Origin: JALYNX01 sp963724825 | GTDB lineage: Bacteria > Actinomycetota > Acidimicrobiia > Spongiisociales > ZC4RG35 | DNA length: 64,000 bases | Reading direction: 5' to 3' | Assembly: GCA_963724825.1 (NCBI GenBank) | Contig: CAVRWT010000003.1 | Span: 62,001-126,000, forward strand | Shown: piece by piece, positions 8,410-17,181 of the stretch | Layout of the letters: each line of letters starts with the position of its first letter | How positions within the stretch are numbered: position 1 is the stretch's first letter | Program-made: the position numbers and the translations under genes | The notes under the pieces: generated by a model | Database searches by the model: none | What the model was told of the DNA's origin: nothing | Seen by the model: only the letters and a program-made list of their open reading frames with translations

Positions 8410-9200
8410 TGGATCGTCCCCACCGCGGCTTCGGCAAGCGGTCCGATCACGTCGTCTTCGAGCTCGACTGCGCCTTCGGCGTCAATGCGGACCACATTGG
8501 GGAAGATCCGCCGAATCAGGTCCGGTCCCCCGGTGGCGGTGTCTTCCTGGGCCGCTGCCACCATCGCCCTCACCGCGAGGTCTGCAGCCTCCTCGGAGGT
8601 CAGGTCCTCCCGGAAGGTGGTGCGAAGGAACGACTTGGCGAGCCGGGCGCCGGATCCGGTGCTCCCGAAATCGGTCTCCTCGTATCGCCCGCCCACCACG
8701 TCGTAGCTGTAGAGGCGGCCCCGCTCCTCGCGCTCGTCGTAGCCGGCAAACAGCGGGACGACCACCAGGCCCTGGATCGCCAGTGGGAGCTGGCCCCGAA
8801 CCAGGCGGGCCAGGAACGACGCCTTGCCCTCGAGGGAGAGGCGGACGCCTTCGATCTTCTCGTAGTGCTCCAACTCGACCTGGAAGAGCTTGACCATCTC
8901 GATGGCGAGCCCCGCAGTCCCGGCGATGGCGACCGCCGAGTACCGGTCGGTGGGATAGACCTTTCTGATGCGGCGATGAGCGACGAGATGCCCCTCGGTT
9001 GCCCGGCGGTCGCCGGCCATGACCACGCCGTTGTTGTACCTGAGGGCGAGGACCGTGGTGCCTTCAGGTGTGGAGAGCGCCCTGTCTCCGGGTTGAGTGA
9101 CCCAGGACGGCCGGGCTCCGAGAGAGTCGAGGAGGTCGGTGAAGCTTGCCCCAGGGACGGGCACGCTCATCGGGAGCGGCCCGGATTGACGATCCGTCAC
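8406..9200 (-). CDS. prcB: 20S proteasome beta subunit PrcB (catalytic, with propeptide)
   Basis: N-terminal-nucleophile protease of the proteasome core. 264 residues. Autocleavage is expected between Gly47 and Thr48, giving a mature N-terminus TTVLALRY; this makes a 47-residue propeptide. GVVMAGDRRATEGH carries the Asp and Arg near the active site and RRIRKVYPTDRYSAVAIAG carries the catalytic Lys region. The start at 9200 is fixed by an ATGA overlap with the pup stop; a second Met lies at residue 11. The pup-prcB-prcA order is standard. Confidence 0.97.
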   Translation of the reverse strand: MTDRQSGPLPMSVPVPGASFTDLLDSLGARPSWVTQPGDRALSTPEGTTVLALRYNNGVVMAGDRRATEGHLVAHRRIRKVYPTDRYSAVAIAGTAGLAIEMVKLFQVELEHYEKIEGVRLSLEGKASFLARLVRGQLPLAIQGLVVVPLFAGYDEREERGRLYSYDVVGGRYEETDFGSTGSGARLAKSFLRTTFREDLTSEEAADLAVRAMVAAAQEDTATGGPDLIRRIFPNVVRIDAEGAVELEDDVIGPLAEAAVGTIQ

Positions 9201-9403
9201 TCGCCGCCCTTCTGGACGTAGTTCTTCACGAATTCCTCGGCGTTTTCCTCGAGGACCTCGTCGATCTCGTCCAGGAGGTCATCGAGCGCCTCGAGATCGG
9301 CTTCGCTCTCGACCTTGCTCGAGCTCTGCTCCTGCTCTTCGCCCTCGTCGCGGCCCCGGCCCTTTGACTGTGACTGTTCCCGGTCAGACATCTCTCGAAT
9401 CAT
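9197..9403 (-). CDS. pup: Prokaryotic ubiquitin-like protein Pup, ending Gly-Gly-Glu
   Basis: Small disordered protein tag for proteasomal degradation. 68 residues from the ATG at 9403 (64 if the second Met at residue 5 is used). The N-terminal half is charged and low in hydrophobics; the C-terminal half DLLDEIDEVLEENAEEFVKN is the coiled-coil that binds Mpa, followed by YVQKGGE. The last residue is Glu, read directly from GGCGGCGAGTGA on the minus strand. Mycobacterial Pup ends in Gln and must be deamidated by Dop; this one is ready for ligation by PafA. ATGA overlaps join it to dop and prcB. Confidence 0.97.
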   Translation of the reverse strand: MIREMSDREQSQSKGRGRDEGEEQEQSSSKVESEADLEALDDLLDEIDEVLEENAEEFVKNYVQKGGE

Positions 9404-10869
9404 CCTCCTAAGCGGCGCAAAAGATCAGCCGCATCTTCGGCCTCGTCGAGGATGGCACCGACCAATTCGGCGTCTCCTCGCAACGGTTCCATCATAGGAA
9501 CCCGCTTGAGATGGGATTCGCCGACGTCGAAGACCAGTGAATCCCAGTTGGCTGCGACCAGGGCGTCGGAGAACTCGCTCACGCAACGACCCCGGAAATA
9601 GGCCCGGGTGCGGGTCGGTGGGTTGACCTTCGCATCGTCGATCTCGGCGTCGGTGAAGAGCCGGCGCATGGCACCCCGGGACACCAGGCGGTTGTAGAGG
9701 CCCCGCTCGGGATCGACGTCGTGATATTGGAGGTCGAAGGCACGCAGCTTGGCGTGGGACCATTCCAGGCCGTCACGCTCCACATAGCCCTCGAGCAGGC
9801 GCTTCTTGGCGACCCAGTCGAGGGTGTCGGCGAGACGCATCGGCTCGTCGTTGAGCCCTTCGAGCACCCGGCCCCACTCGGCGATGACCTTGTCCCACAC
9901 CGGGTCATCCAATTCCTTCTCCACATACTTGGACAGCCACTCGAGATATCGCCCCTGCAGCTCGAGGGCGGTAGCGGTGCCGCCTCCGTCCAGGTCCAGA
10001 GGGCGGCCCAGGCTGGTGTCGTGGCTGACCTTCCAGCACGACTCGACGGGGTCGAACAGGTCGAGCGGGTCGGGCAGGGCGCCATCCTCGAGGGCGGCCA
10101 GCATCAGGGCGGTGGTGCCCATCTTGAGGAAGTTCTGAGTCTCCGAGAGGTTGGCGTCGCCGATGATCACGTGGAGCCGGCGGTACTTCGAGGGGTCGCC
10201 GTGCGGCTCGTCACGGGTGTTGATGATGGGCCGCTTCAGGGTCGTCTCGAGACCGACCTCCTCCTCGAAGAAGTCGGCTCGCTGGGTGATCTGGAAGTCG
10301 ACGTCGGGGCGATCGTTCTCCGAGCCCACCTTCCCGGCCCCGGTGAAGATCTGGCGGGTCACGAGGAACGTGGTGGCGTATCGGATCACCTCGCCGAACG
10401 GCGTCTCCCGGGAGAGGAGGTAGTTCTCGTGGGCCCCGTAGGAGTTCCCCTTGCCGTCGGAGTTGTTCTTGTAGAGGGAGACCTTCTTGCCCGACACCTC
10501 GGTGGCCGCAGCCGCCGCCGCGTGCATCACCCTCTCCCCCGCCTTGTCGAACAGTGCGGCTTCGAGAGGGTCGTAGGACTCCGGTGAGGAGTACTCGGGG
10601 TGGGCGTGGTCGACATAGAGCCGTGCCCCGTTGGCCAACACCGAGTTGACCACCGCGCCCTCGGAATCGACGACACCGAACGAGTCGTGTCCGAAGCCCC
10701 GGGCGTCCCGCCCCGGCGACTCCTCCTCGTAGGACCACTGGATCTTGACCCGGGCCCCCGGATAGCTGTTCACGACGAGCGAGGACGCCACTGCCGGGTT
10801 GAAGCCGACGTCACCTCGGACCACGATGCCGTACTCGGTCTCCGTCCCGAGCACCTTGTGGATGGCCAT
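9400..10869 (-). CDS. dop: Depupylase / Pup deamidase Dop
   Basis: 489 residues, homologous to PafA. It removes Pup from substrates and, where Pup ends in Gln, deamidates it. Signatures are MAIHKVLGTETEYGI (nucleotide-binding glutamates), the Dop-specific insertion between about residues 38 and 75, YVDHAHPEYSSPE with the catalytic Asp, NNSDGKGNSYGAHENYLLSR and IINTRDEPHGD. The frame is intact. Because Pup already ends in Glu, the main role here should be depupylation. The start overlaps the mpa stop by one base (TGATG), and the stop overlaps the pup start. Confidence 0.96.
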   Translation of the reverse strand: MAIHKVLGTETEYGIVVRGDVGFNPAVASSLVVNSYPGARVKIQWSYEEESPGRDARGFGHDSFGVVDSEGAVVNSVLANGARLYVDHAHPEYSSPESYDPLEAALFDKAGERVMHAAAAAATEVSGKKVSLYKNNSDGKGNSYGAHENYLLSRETPFGEVIRYATTFLVTRQIFTGAGKVGSENDRPDVDFQITQRADFFEEEVGLETTLKRPIINTRDEPHGDPSKYRRLHVIIGDANLSETQNFLKMGTTALMLAALEDGALPDPLDLFDPVESCWKVSHDTSLGRPLDLDGGGTATALELQGRYLEWLSKYVEKELDDPVWDKVIAEWGRVLEGLNDEPMRLADTLDWVAKKRLLEGYVERDGLEWSHAKLRAFDLQYHDVDPERGLYNRLVSRGAMRRLFTDAEIDDAKVNPPTRTRAYFRGRCVSEFSDALVAANWDSLVFDVGESHLKRVPMMEPLRGDAELVGAILDEAEDAADLLRRLGG

Positions 10870-12596
10870 CAGAGGTATTGACCCGGGGAGACCTTCTCGA
10901 TCATTCGGCTCTCCTCATCGCCGCCCACGAGGGTGCGGACGTAGATGATTCGCTCGCCTTTCTTCCCCGAAACCCGGGCCCAGTCGTCGGGATTGGTGGT
11001 GTTGGGCAGATCCTCATGCTCTTTGAACTCCTGCTTGATCGCTGTGATCAAGTCTGATTCACGAACACCCGGAGGGCTACCCGCAATTTGACGTTTGATC
11101 GCGTCCTTCTTGGCGCGGCGAACGATGTTCTCGATCATCGCTCCCGAGGCGAAGTCCTTGAAGAACAGGATCTCGCGGTCCCCTGAGGCGTAGGTGACCT
11201 CGAGGAAGCGGTTCTCGTCGGACTCGCTGTACATGGCGTCGACGGTCGCGGTGATCATTTCCTGGATCAGGGCGGCCCGGTCACCACCGGCCGCGGTCAG
11301 GGCCTCTTCGTCGAGCGGCATCTGATCGCTGAGGTAGATCCGGAAGATCTCGCGGGCGGCCACGGTGTCGGGCCGATTGATCTTGATCTTCACGTCGAGG
11401 CGGCCCGGCCGGAGGATGGCGGGGTCGATGAGGTCTTCACGGTTCGAGGCCCCGATGACCACCACGTTCTTGAGCGCTTCGACGCCGTCGAGCTCGGAGA
11501 GGAGCTGGGGAACGATGGTCGACTCGACGTCGGAGCTGATCCCGGTGCCCCTGGTTCGGAACAGCGAGTCCATCTCGTCGAAGAACACGATGACGGGGAC
11601 GCCCTCGTCGGACTTCTCCTTGGCCCGCTGGAAGATGAGGCGGATCTGGCGCTCGGTCTCACCAACCCACTTGTTCAACAGCTCCGGTCCCTTGATGTTC
11701 AGGAAATACGATCGGACGTCGGGATTGCCGGTGCGCTCGGAGACCTTCTTGGCCAGGCTGTTGGCCACCGCCTTGGCGATGAGTGTCTTGCCACAGCCGG
11801 GAGGCCCGTAGAGCAGGATCCCCTTGGGCGGCTCGAGCTGGTATTCCTTGAAGAGATCCCGATGCAGGTAGGGCAGCTCGACAGTGTCCCGAATCTGTTC
11901 GATCTGGTCGGCGAGCCCGCCCACGTCCGAGTAGGTGATGTCGGGGACTTCTTCGAGGACCAGCTCTTCGACCTCGGGCCGCTCCATCTTCTCGAGGATC
12001 AGGCCGGTCTTGCCGTCGATGCGGACGTAGTCGCCGGGTCGGAGCTTGACGTCACTCATCGTCTCTGCCCGAGTGAGGACCTTCTCCTCGTCGGCGTGGG
12101 CGATGACGACCACCCGACCGTCGGTCATCGGCTCCCGGACCCTGAGCACCTCACCGGCAGGCTCGAAGTGGCGGATGTCGATGATGTTGAAAGCCTCGTT
12201 GAGGAGGATCTCCTGGCCGACCTGCAGTTTCTTGACCTCGACGTTGGGCTGGGCCGACACCCGGAGCTTGCGGCTCCCGGTGAGGATGTCGATGGTGCCG
12301 TCGTCGTTGACCTGGAGGACGGTGCCGAAGTTGTTCGGTGGGGCGGTGAGCTTCTCGACCTCCTCACGGAGGACGCCGAGTTGTTCCCTCGCCTCTTCGA
12401 GCACGGCGGCAAGCTTGTCGTTCTGGGAGGTGGCTCGATCGAGGCGCTCGCGGGTGCGGCTCAGCTCGTTTTCGAGCTCCTCGACCCGGCTCGGAGTCTC
12501 ACGGACCCGGCGGCGTAGGGCGGCGATCTCCTCTTCCAGCGCAGTGATCACTCCCCGCAGCTGGGTGGCATCGTCCGATCCACGTGCGTCGTCCAC
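10869..12596 (-). CDS. mpa: Proteasome-associated AAA ATPase Mpa/ARC
   Basis: Ring-shaped unfoldase that binds Pup and feeds substrates into the proteasome. 575 residues: coiled coil about 10-85 (Pup-binding), tandem OB domains about 88-205, AAA+ module with Walker A GPPGCGKT at 264-271 and Walker B VIVFFDEMDSLF. The C-terminal GQYL is the proteasome-docking motif with the penultimate Tyr. The start is the GTG at 12596, preceded at six bases by AGGAGG (12603-12608). First gene of the dop-pup-prcB-prcA series; a TATACT box lies just upstream. Confidence 0.97.
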   Translation of the reverse strand: MDDARGSDDATQLRGVITALEEEIAALRRRVRETPSRVEELENELSRTRERLDRATSQNDKLAAVLEEAREQLGVLREEVEKLTAPPNNFGTVLQVNDDGTIDILTGSRKLRVSAQPNVEVKKLQVGQEILLNEAFNIIDIRHFEPAGEVLRVREPMTDGRVVVIAHADEEKVLTRAETMSDVKLRPGDYVRIDGKTGLILEKMERPEVEELVLEEVPDITYSDVGGLADQIEQIRDTVELPYLHRDLFKEYQLEPPKGILLYGPPGCGKTLIAKAVANSLAKKVSERTGNPDVRSYFLNIKGPELLNKWVGETERQIRLIFQRAKEKSDEGVPVIVFFDEMDSLFRTRGTGISSDVESTIVPQLLSELDGVEALKNVVVIGASNREDLIDPAILRPGRLDVKIKINRPDTVAAREIFRIYLSDQMPLDEEALTAAGGDRAALIQEMITATVDAMYSESDENRFLEVTYASGDREILFFKDFASGAMIENIVRRAKKDAIKRQIAGSPPGVRESDLITAIKQEFKEHEDLPNTTNPDDWARVSGKKGERIIYVRTLVGGDEESRMIEKVSPGQYL

Positions 12597-12602
12597 TGGC
12601 TT

Positions 12603-12634
12603 CCTCCTGGCTTGGTCGCCCTACGAGCAGTATA
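12603..12634 (-). promoter_or_regulatory. Putative mpa promoter -10 box and Shine-Dalgarno
   Basis: On the minus strand TATACT (12634-12629) lies about 33 bases before the mpa GTG, and AGGAGG (12608-12603) sits at ideal spacing before it. No convincing -35 hexamer is seen. This would drive mpa-dop-pup-prcBA. The ribosome site is firm, the -10 box tentative. Confidence 0.45.
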
Positions 12635-12695
12635 CGAATGGCTGTCCTTAGTTCTTCGGGTTCATTCGAGCATCCCTGAAGGGCTTAGGAGCTCA

Positions 12696-13480
12696 CTATT
12701 CCGGGGAGGGCTCGATTCGCCTCATGAAGGTCAGAAATCCGGTGTGCCCGATCATCGAATGCTCGGGTCGCACCGACCTTCCCGCCACGTTCCAGTCACG
12801 GAACAGGAACTCCTTCACCTCGATCTCGGCGAACCTCCGGGTCTCGGTGGCCCGCTCCACGAGGGTCTGCACCTGGGGCACGGTGGGGACGAAGGCACAG
12901 AACACCCCGCCGGTGGGCTGATGCTCGGCGGCGACCTCGAGGACGTGCCAGGGCTCGGGTAGGTCGAGGACGATTCGATCGGGCTGGACCCTTCGACGTG
13001 CTCGGCCACGTCGCCGATGACCAGCTCGAGGTTGGAGGGGACCTCGCCGAACCAGCGCTCCACGGTCTGGAGGGCCTGGGCGGCGTGATCCTCCCTGATC
13101 TCCACGCTCACCACCTTGCCTTCGGGCCCGACGGCTCGGGTGAGCCCGAGGGTGAGCGCCCCGGAGCCGGTTCCGGCTTCGAGGATCGTCATCCCGGGCC
13201 CGATGTCGGCGTAGATCAGGATCGGGCCGAGGTCCTTGGGGTACACCACCTGGGCGCCCCGCTTCATCTTCAGGATGAAGTCGGCGAGCCGGGGCCGGAT
13301 CAGGAGGAGGACACCGCCGCTCGAAGACTCGACCCACGAGCCGTCGGGCTTCCCGATCAGCTCGGTGTGGGCAATCGCCCCCTGGTGGTACTGGAAGGTG
13401 CGTGCCGGATCCAGTTTGAGCAGGAAGTGCCGGCCCTTGGAGTCGATGAGGAGCGCGGGCTCGCCCGCCTCGAACTTCAT
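12696..13480 (-). CDS. trmI: tRNA (adenine-N1)-methyltransferase TrmI, one frameshift near 12990
   Basis: SAM-dependent methylation of A58 in the tRNA T-loop. N-terminal beta domain (MKFEAGEPALLIDSKGRHFL...), then KRGAQVVYPKDLGPIL and the SAM motif ILEAGTGSGALTLGL, with VVSVEIREDHA as the acidic motif II. The first frame runs to VIGDVAEHVEG; the continuation PDRIVLDLPEPWHVLEVAAEHQ...FMRRIEPSPE is in the next frame, with the shift at about 12985-12997. Spliced length is about 260 residues, normal for the family. trmI next to mpa is the standard actinobacterial order. Assembly indel likely. Confidence 0.93.
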
Positions 13481-13572
13481 GTGAAGATGGTTATCGCCGA
13501 GATTATGAGACCGAGGACCATCGAGACCACGATGACCCAGATGATGATTTGCGTGACTTTCTTGTTATTCAT
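13477..13572 (-). CDS. 31-residue single-pass membrane microprotein, DUF4044-like
   Basis: ATG at 13572 to TGA at 13477: a basic N-terminus MNNKKVTQ followed by one hydrophobic helix (about residues 9-30) and a stop. Its TGA overlaps the trmI ATG (ATGA), so it is translationally coupled to trmI. The layout (short Lys-rich start, single TM, about 30 residues) resembles DUF4044 proteins, but the similarity is by eye only. An AAGGAG sits about 15 bases upstream, rather far for a ribosome site. No function is assigned. Confidence 0.55.
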   Translation of the reverse strand: MNNKKVTQIIIWVIVVSMVLGLIISAITIFT

Positions 13573-13613
13573 AGTGGTTGAATGAGACTCCTTCGTGGAG
13601 CAACGGTAGACAT

Positions 13614-14300
13614 ATGAAACGCTTGATCGATTGGTTCGCAGGATCTCCCAACTGGGGAATGGCCGGCGTCAGCCGTGGCCTCCACGGCCTGCGCAAGGGT
13701 GACCAGCGTGAGCTCTACATCGGGTTGAGCCTGACGGTGCTGGCGTTGATTCGCCGCACCGCTCCCCGCAAGGAGCTCGTCTACCGCAAGGCCGTGCCCG
13801 AAGGATCGGCGATCGTGGTCCACAACCGCCGGCGGGGCGCCCCCAAGATCGAAGTGGTCAAGCCGCGAAGAAGACCGCTAGGACACACCGTGCAGACCCA
13901 ACGTTTCCTCCATCCCCGATGGACGCTCCCCTGCAGGGCAGAGATCCGGTACCTGATGGACGGCGAGACGGGCAACATGATCCACTCCACGGTCCCGCCA
14001 GGTCAGGTGAATCGGGCGACCGTCCACGCCACGGTGAGCGAGTTCGCTGTTCGGGCGAAGGCCAATCTGGCGTCCCGCAGGAGCGAAGAGCAACGTTCTG
14101 GAACAGGTCTCCATCGACATCCCGGGAGACCGCATGCCAACATCGCTGCACGGTGTCGACCCGCTCCAGTTCCGCTGCATCACAATGCCGCCTGGCCCGG
14201 CGACAACGAGGCGACGGTCATCGGCGATCGAAACCGAACACTCCCAGGCATTGCACGCAGACCGGTGCTCGAGCAGCCTGGCTCGATGCTCACTACGTAG
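13614..14300 (+). CDS. Hypothetical protein; only the first ~85 residues look like real coding sequence
   Basis: ATG at 13614 gives MKRLIDWFAGSPNWGMAGVS, then a hydrophobic patch (ELYIGLSLTVLALI) and a basic strand-rich stretch (KELVYRKAVPEGSAIVVHNRRRG). The frame then stays open to 14300 but becomes Arg/Pro/His-rich and unlike a folded protein after about 13865. A TAG in the next frame at 13879 would end the protein at about 88 residues if one indel is assumed (ending REEDR). Oriented divergently from trmI. No domain recognised. I see nothing convincing between about 13900 and 14420. Confidence 0.45.
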   Translation: MKRLIDWFAGSPNWGMAGVSRGLHGLRKGDQRELYIGLSLTVLALIRRTAPRKELVYRKAVPEGSAIVVHNRRRGAPKIEVVKPRRRPLGHTVQTQRFLHPRWTLPCRAEIRYLMDGETGNMIHSTVPPGQVNRATVHATVSEFAVRAKANLASRRSEEQRSGTGLHRHPGRPHANIAARCRPAPVPLHHNAAWPGDNEATVIGDRNRTLPGIARRPVLEQPGSMLTT

Positions 14301-14421
14301 ATACCGTTAGACCACCACTCGGTCTTGTCGGATAGAGAGCGCGACCGGTCTCAGTCGTTTGGGGACGAAGGTCGCGCGTGATGGGTGTCGGCAAGTCCGT
14401 GTGTCGCGATAATCCCTCTCT

Positions 14422-14970
14422 GTGCACCTCGACTACCCCAGCCCTGAACTCAGATCAGACAAGGTCCGTCTCAGGAAGTGGTCCTCTGGAGATGTTGGCT
14501 GTGTCGAAGCAGCGTCGGCAGATCCTGAGATTCCCCGCGGGACCACGGTCCCGTCCCATTACTCCGAAGAGGAAGGTCGGGCGTGGATCGAGCGGCAATG
14601 GTCAAGACAGACAAATCGCGAGGGTCTCTCCATGGCAATAGCCGACCCAGACACGGACGCAGCAATAGGGCTCGTCTACCTCCACCTAAGCCGTAAGGAG
14701 GGCCACTGTGAACTCGGTTATTGGCTCATCCCCGAAGCACGCCAAAAAGGTCTTGGAACCGCTGCCATCCGCCTGGCAAGCCGATGGGTTCTCAACAACA
14801 CAGGGGTCTATCGACTCGTCGCACACGTCGAGCCGCATAACTTGGCGTCGCTCGCCTTGCTGCGGAAATGTGGCTTCACAGAAGAGGGCCTCCTCCGGTC
14901 GTACCTCCGATTCGACGATGGAGTGTTCGATGCCCTCTCGTTCTCACTCCTGGGCACCGATCTGGGTTGA
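14422..14970 (+). CDS. GNAT-family N-acetyltransferase (RimJ/RimL-type)
   Basis: 182 residues from a GTG. The N-terminal LRSDKVRLRKWSSGDVGCV is the usual RimJ/L start; AIGLVYLHLSRKEGHCELGYWLIPEARQKGLGTAAI holds the beta-4 strand and the acetyl-CoA pyrophosphate-binding R/Q-x-x-G-x-G/A loop (here RQKGLGTAA); VEPHNLASLALLRKCGFTEEG is motif B. Such enzymes acetylate protein N-termini or small amines; the substrate cannot be read. Stands alone on the plus strand. Confidence 0.85.
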   Translation: MHLDYPSPELRSDKVRLRKWSSGDVGCVEAASADPEIPRGTTVPSHYSEEEGRAWIERQWSRQTNREGLSMAIADPDTDAAIGLVYLHLSRKEGHCELGYWLIPEARQKGLGTAAIRLASRWVLNNTGVYRLVAHVEPHNLASLALLRKCGFTEEGLLRSYLRFDDGVFDALSFSLLGTDLG

Positions 14971-15029
14971 TTCAGTGGGGTGCTGATCGCGTGCGACCAC
15001 GTAGTTCCATCCCCCCTCGCCGTTCGCCG

Positions 15030-15096
15030 GCGTCCTCCCCGGAGCGAAGCGACGTTGGGGGAGGTGGCCCGGAGGGCCGGAGGGGGCAACCCCAGA
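15030..15096. repeat. GC-rich palindromic repeat (copy B)
   Basis: GGAGCGAAGCGACGTTGGGG followed by GAGGTGGCCCGGAGGGCCGG, the reverse-oriented form of the copy near 5765-5830. It lies between the convergent GNAT gene and the DUF3618-like gene. Confidence 0.8.
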
Positions 15097-15099
15097 CGA

Positions 15100-15294
15100 C
15101 TAGACCCGGTAGACCTCGACCAGCGTCTTGTTGCGAGAGCCCCGCCGCCTCCCGAAGAAGAAGGCGAACACCACCACTGCGGCCACGGCTATGCCGACGA
15201 CCATCGCAGTGTCTTTGGCCGACTCCCTGGTCTCGTCGATGGCACTGACGATCTCACGGGCCTTGGCCTCGATGTCATCCCTGCTGATCGTCAC
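15100..15294 (-). CDS. Small single-pass membrane protein, DUF3618-like layout
   Basis: 64 residues: a charged helix MTISRDDIEAKAREIVSAID ETRESAKD, one transmembrane segment (about 31-47, VVGIAVAAVVVFAFFFG), then a basic tail GRRRGSRNKTLVEVYRV. Overlaps the 3' end of the upstream holin-like gene by 20 bases, so the pair is probably one operon. The arrangement resembles the actinobacterial pairs of a DUF3618-type protein and a phage-holin-superfamily protein. Function unknown. Confidence 0.7.
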   Translation of the reverse strand: MTISRDDIEAKAREIVSAIDETRESAKDTAMVVGIAVAAVVVFAFFFGRRRGSRNKTLVEVYRV

Positions 15295-15583
15295 CTTGCA
15301 TCCTCCATACGACTAGCCCTGCGACGCCCGCGGACACCAAGGTGGTGATGAGCCTGGCGAGGACTTCCCACCACTCCCCTACCGGGAGCCACATCCGCAG
15401 CCCTTCGAACAGTCCGAGTACCACGAAGAAGGCGCCGAGCGAGATGACCATGGCGCCGCCGATCCCCATCCCGGCGTGCTTGCCGAGGGCCTTGGCCGGC
15501 TCGAGCGTCTCCTGTCGCAGGTACTCCTTCGACATGTCGAGGAGCTCGGTTGCGAGCTGTGGGATCTCCTGTGGGTTTGGCAT
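15275..15583 (-). CDS. Holin-superfamily-like / DUF1469-like two-TM membrane protein
   Basis: 102 residues. An amphipathic N-terminal helix (QLATELLDMSKEYLRQETLEPAKALG) precedes two hydrophobic helices (about 42-62 and 76-96) with a short polar turn containing WLPVGEWWE. This layout matches the Phage_holin_3_6 group of non-phage actinobacterial membrane proteins. Divergent from the MFS gene at 15643 across a 60-base gap that must hold both promoters. Not part of a prophage here: no other phage genes are seen. Confidence 0.65.
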   Translation of the reverse strand: MPNPQEIPQLATELLDMSKEYLRQETLEPAKALGKHAGMGIGGAMVISLGAFFVVLGLFEGLRMWLPVGEWWEVLARLITTLVSAGVAGLVVWRMQGDDQQG

Positions 15584-15642
15584 TACGTCATGAGGCTAAC
15601 AAAGGGTGGACAGAGTGCGACCCGCCGTTATGGTGCCTTTCT

Positions 15643-16930
15643 GTGAGCTTTGTCCGCACGCTTACCTCCCTGGGGCCGCGGTACCGCGCACTTTGGATCG
15701 GGCAGACGATCAGTCAGTTCGGCACCTACATCGCTTTCCTCACCTTGCCCCTCCTGGTTCTGCACATCCAGGAGCAGACGGGAACCGGTTCGACCCTCGA
15801 TTTTTCGATCGCATACGCCCTGGAAACCGCGCCCACGGTCCTCGTCGGACTGGCGAGCGGTGTCCTTCTCGACCGTTGGAATCTCCGGCCGATCATGATC
15901 GCCACCGACCTGGTGCGAGCCTCGGCCTTCTTCTACCTCGCCGCCAATCTCAACGAGTACGGCATCAACACCGTGTTCGTGCTGGCCTTTCTCGTCGGCT
16001 CGATGACGACCCTCTTCGACGGCGCCTTGTACACGATGATCCCGGCCCTGGTCCCCAAGGAGCGCCTGGCTGAAGCCAACGGGTTCGTCTCGGCGAGCCA
16101 GCAGGCCAACTTCGCACTCGGGCCGCTGACTGCCGGGGCCCTGGCCTTCGCCACCGGTGGGCCCGGCCGTTGGGCTCTTCATCAACGGGGCCACCTTTGT
16201 GATCTCGGCGATCTCCCTCGCCTGGGTGGGCCGGGTCCAACACCATCGCCGTCCCGAAGACGAGCGTGCCGCGTTTCTCACCGAGGCCGCCAATGGGATC
16301 CGCTTCATCTGGGCCGAGCCCCGACTCCGGACCACGACGATCGCCGCGGTCATCCCCAACTTCGTCATCGGCTTCATCGAGGCGACCTTCGTGGTGCTCG
16401 CCGTGGTGGTGCTCGAGGCGTCAACCGAGACCGAGATCGGGATTCTCCTCGCCGCTCTCGGGCTCGGTGGTGTGATCGGGGCCTTGTTCGCGCCCCGAAT
16501 AATCAGGTCGTTCGGGCTGGGCAAGACTCTGGTCATCGGCATGGCGATCACCGGCATCGGGCTGTTCGCCGTGATGTTCACCAGCTACGGGCCGCTGGCG
16601 ATCGCCCTCCAGGTCGGGTGGATGATCGGTGTCTCGACGATCAACGTGCCACTGGCCACGATCCGCCAGCACTACGCCCCGCCGAGCATGATCGGCCGGG
16701 TCATCACCGCCAGCCGCGCCATCGGCTGGGCCACCCTCCCCATCGGCGCCCTGGTCGGCGGCTGGTTAGGGGCAAGTGTCGACACCTACCCCTGGGTGGC
16801 GAGGGCCTTCCCGATCCTGCTCCTGGGCACGGCGCTGTGGCTGTTCACCACGGTGGTGTGGAAGGACACCTACGGCCCCGGCTACGGCGGCAGGCACGAA
16901 CGGTCGGCGGCACGGCCCACGGAGGTGTGA
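15643..16930 (+). CDS. MFS transporter (enterobactin-exporter/MFS_3 type), one frameshift near 16155
   Basis: Proton-driven efflux permease. The GTG at 15643 gives FVRTLTSLGPRYRALWIGQTISQFGTYI, typical of MFS_3 proteins, with the loop motif GVLLDRWNLRPIMIATDLVRA after TM2. The frame is good to FATGG near 16155; the continuation GPAVGLFINGATFVISAISLAWV ... GRVITASRAIGWATLPIGALVGGWLGA is one frame away. Spliced length is about 429 residues with about 12 hydrophobic segments, normal for the family. Substrate unknown. Probable assembly indel in a GGTGGGCCC context. Confidence 0.85.
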
Positions 16931-16931
16931 A

Positions 16932-17181
16932 TCACGGACTACCCGTGTCGACTGCCTCCGATGGCTCGACCGAGGGATCAGCCTCCAACGGTTCGATCGT
17001 GGTTGAGGCGTAGTCCATCCCAATGGTTGTTGATGTTTCAGTCATGAATGAAGGTGGATCGAATTCAACACCGACGTCGAACACCTGGAGAACACCACCG
17101 TCAACTTCAAGGTTTGCCGCGGAGGCCAGAGCCAGGCAACTGAGTGCAAGGACCAAACAGAGAAAGTAGCAATCGTCTCAT
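16932..17181 (-). CDS. Small secreted protein downstream of the SipW-type peptidase, one frameshift near 17163
   Basis: The ATG at 17181 overlaps the stop of the signal-peptidase gene (ATGA) and reads MRRLLLSLF; after a one-base shift in a TTT context the frame continues CLVLALSCLALASA and then NLEVDGGVLQVF. That gives a basic start, one hydrophobic core and an AxA-like end, i.e. a signal peptide, followed by a mature part of about 60 residues ending in a Thr/Ser/Glu/Pro-rich tail. The start of the mature part resembles that of the other secreted protein of the locus (LGVNGGTIQAG), suggesting both are clients of the same peptidase. No known domain. Confidence 0.6.

Noticed and set aside
15100..15583. 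Prophage or holin-lysin module
   Set aside because: The two small membrane proteins resemble chromosomal actinobacterial families, and no lysin, integrase or structural gene is near.
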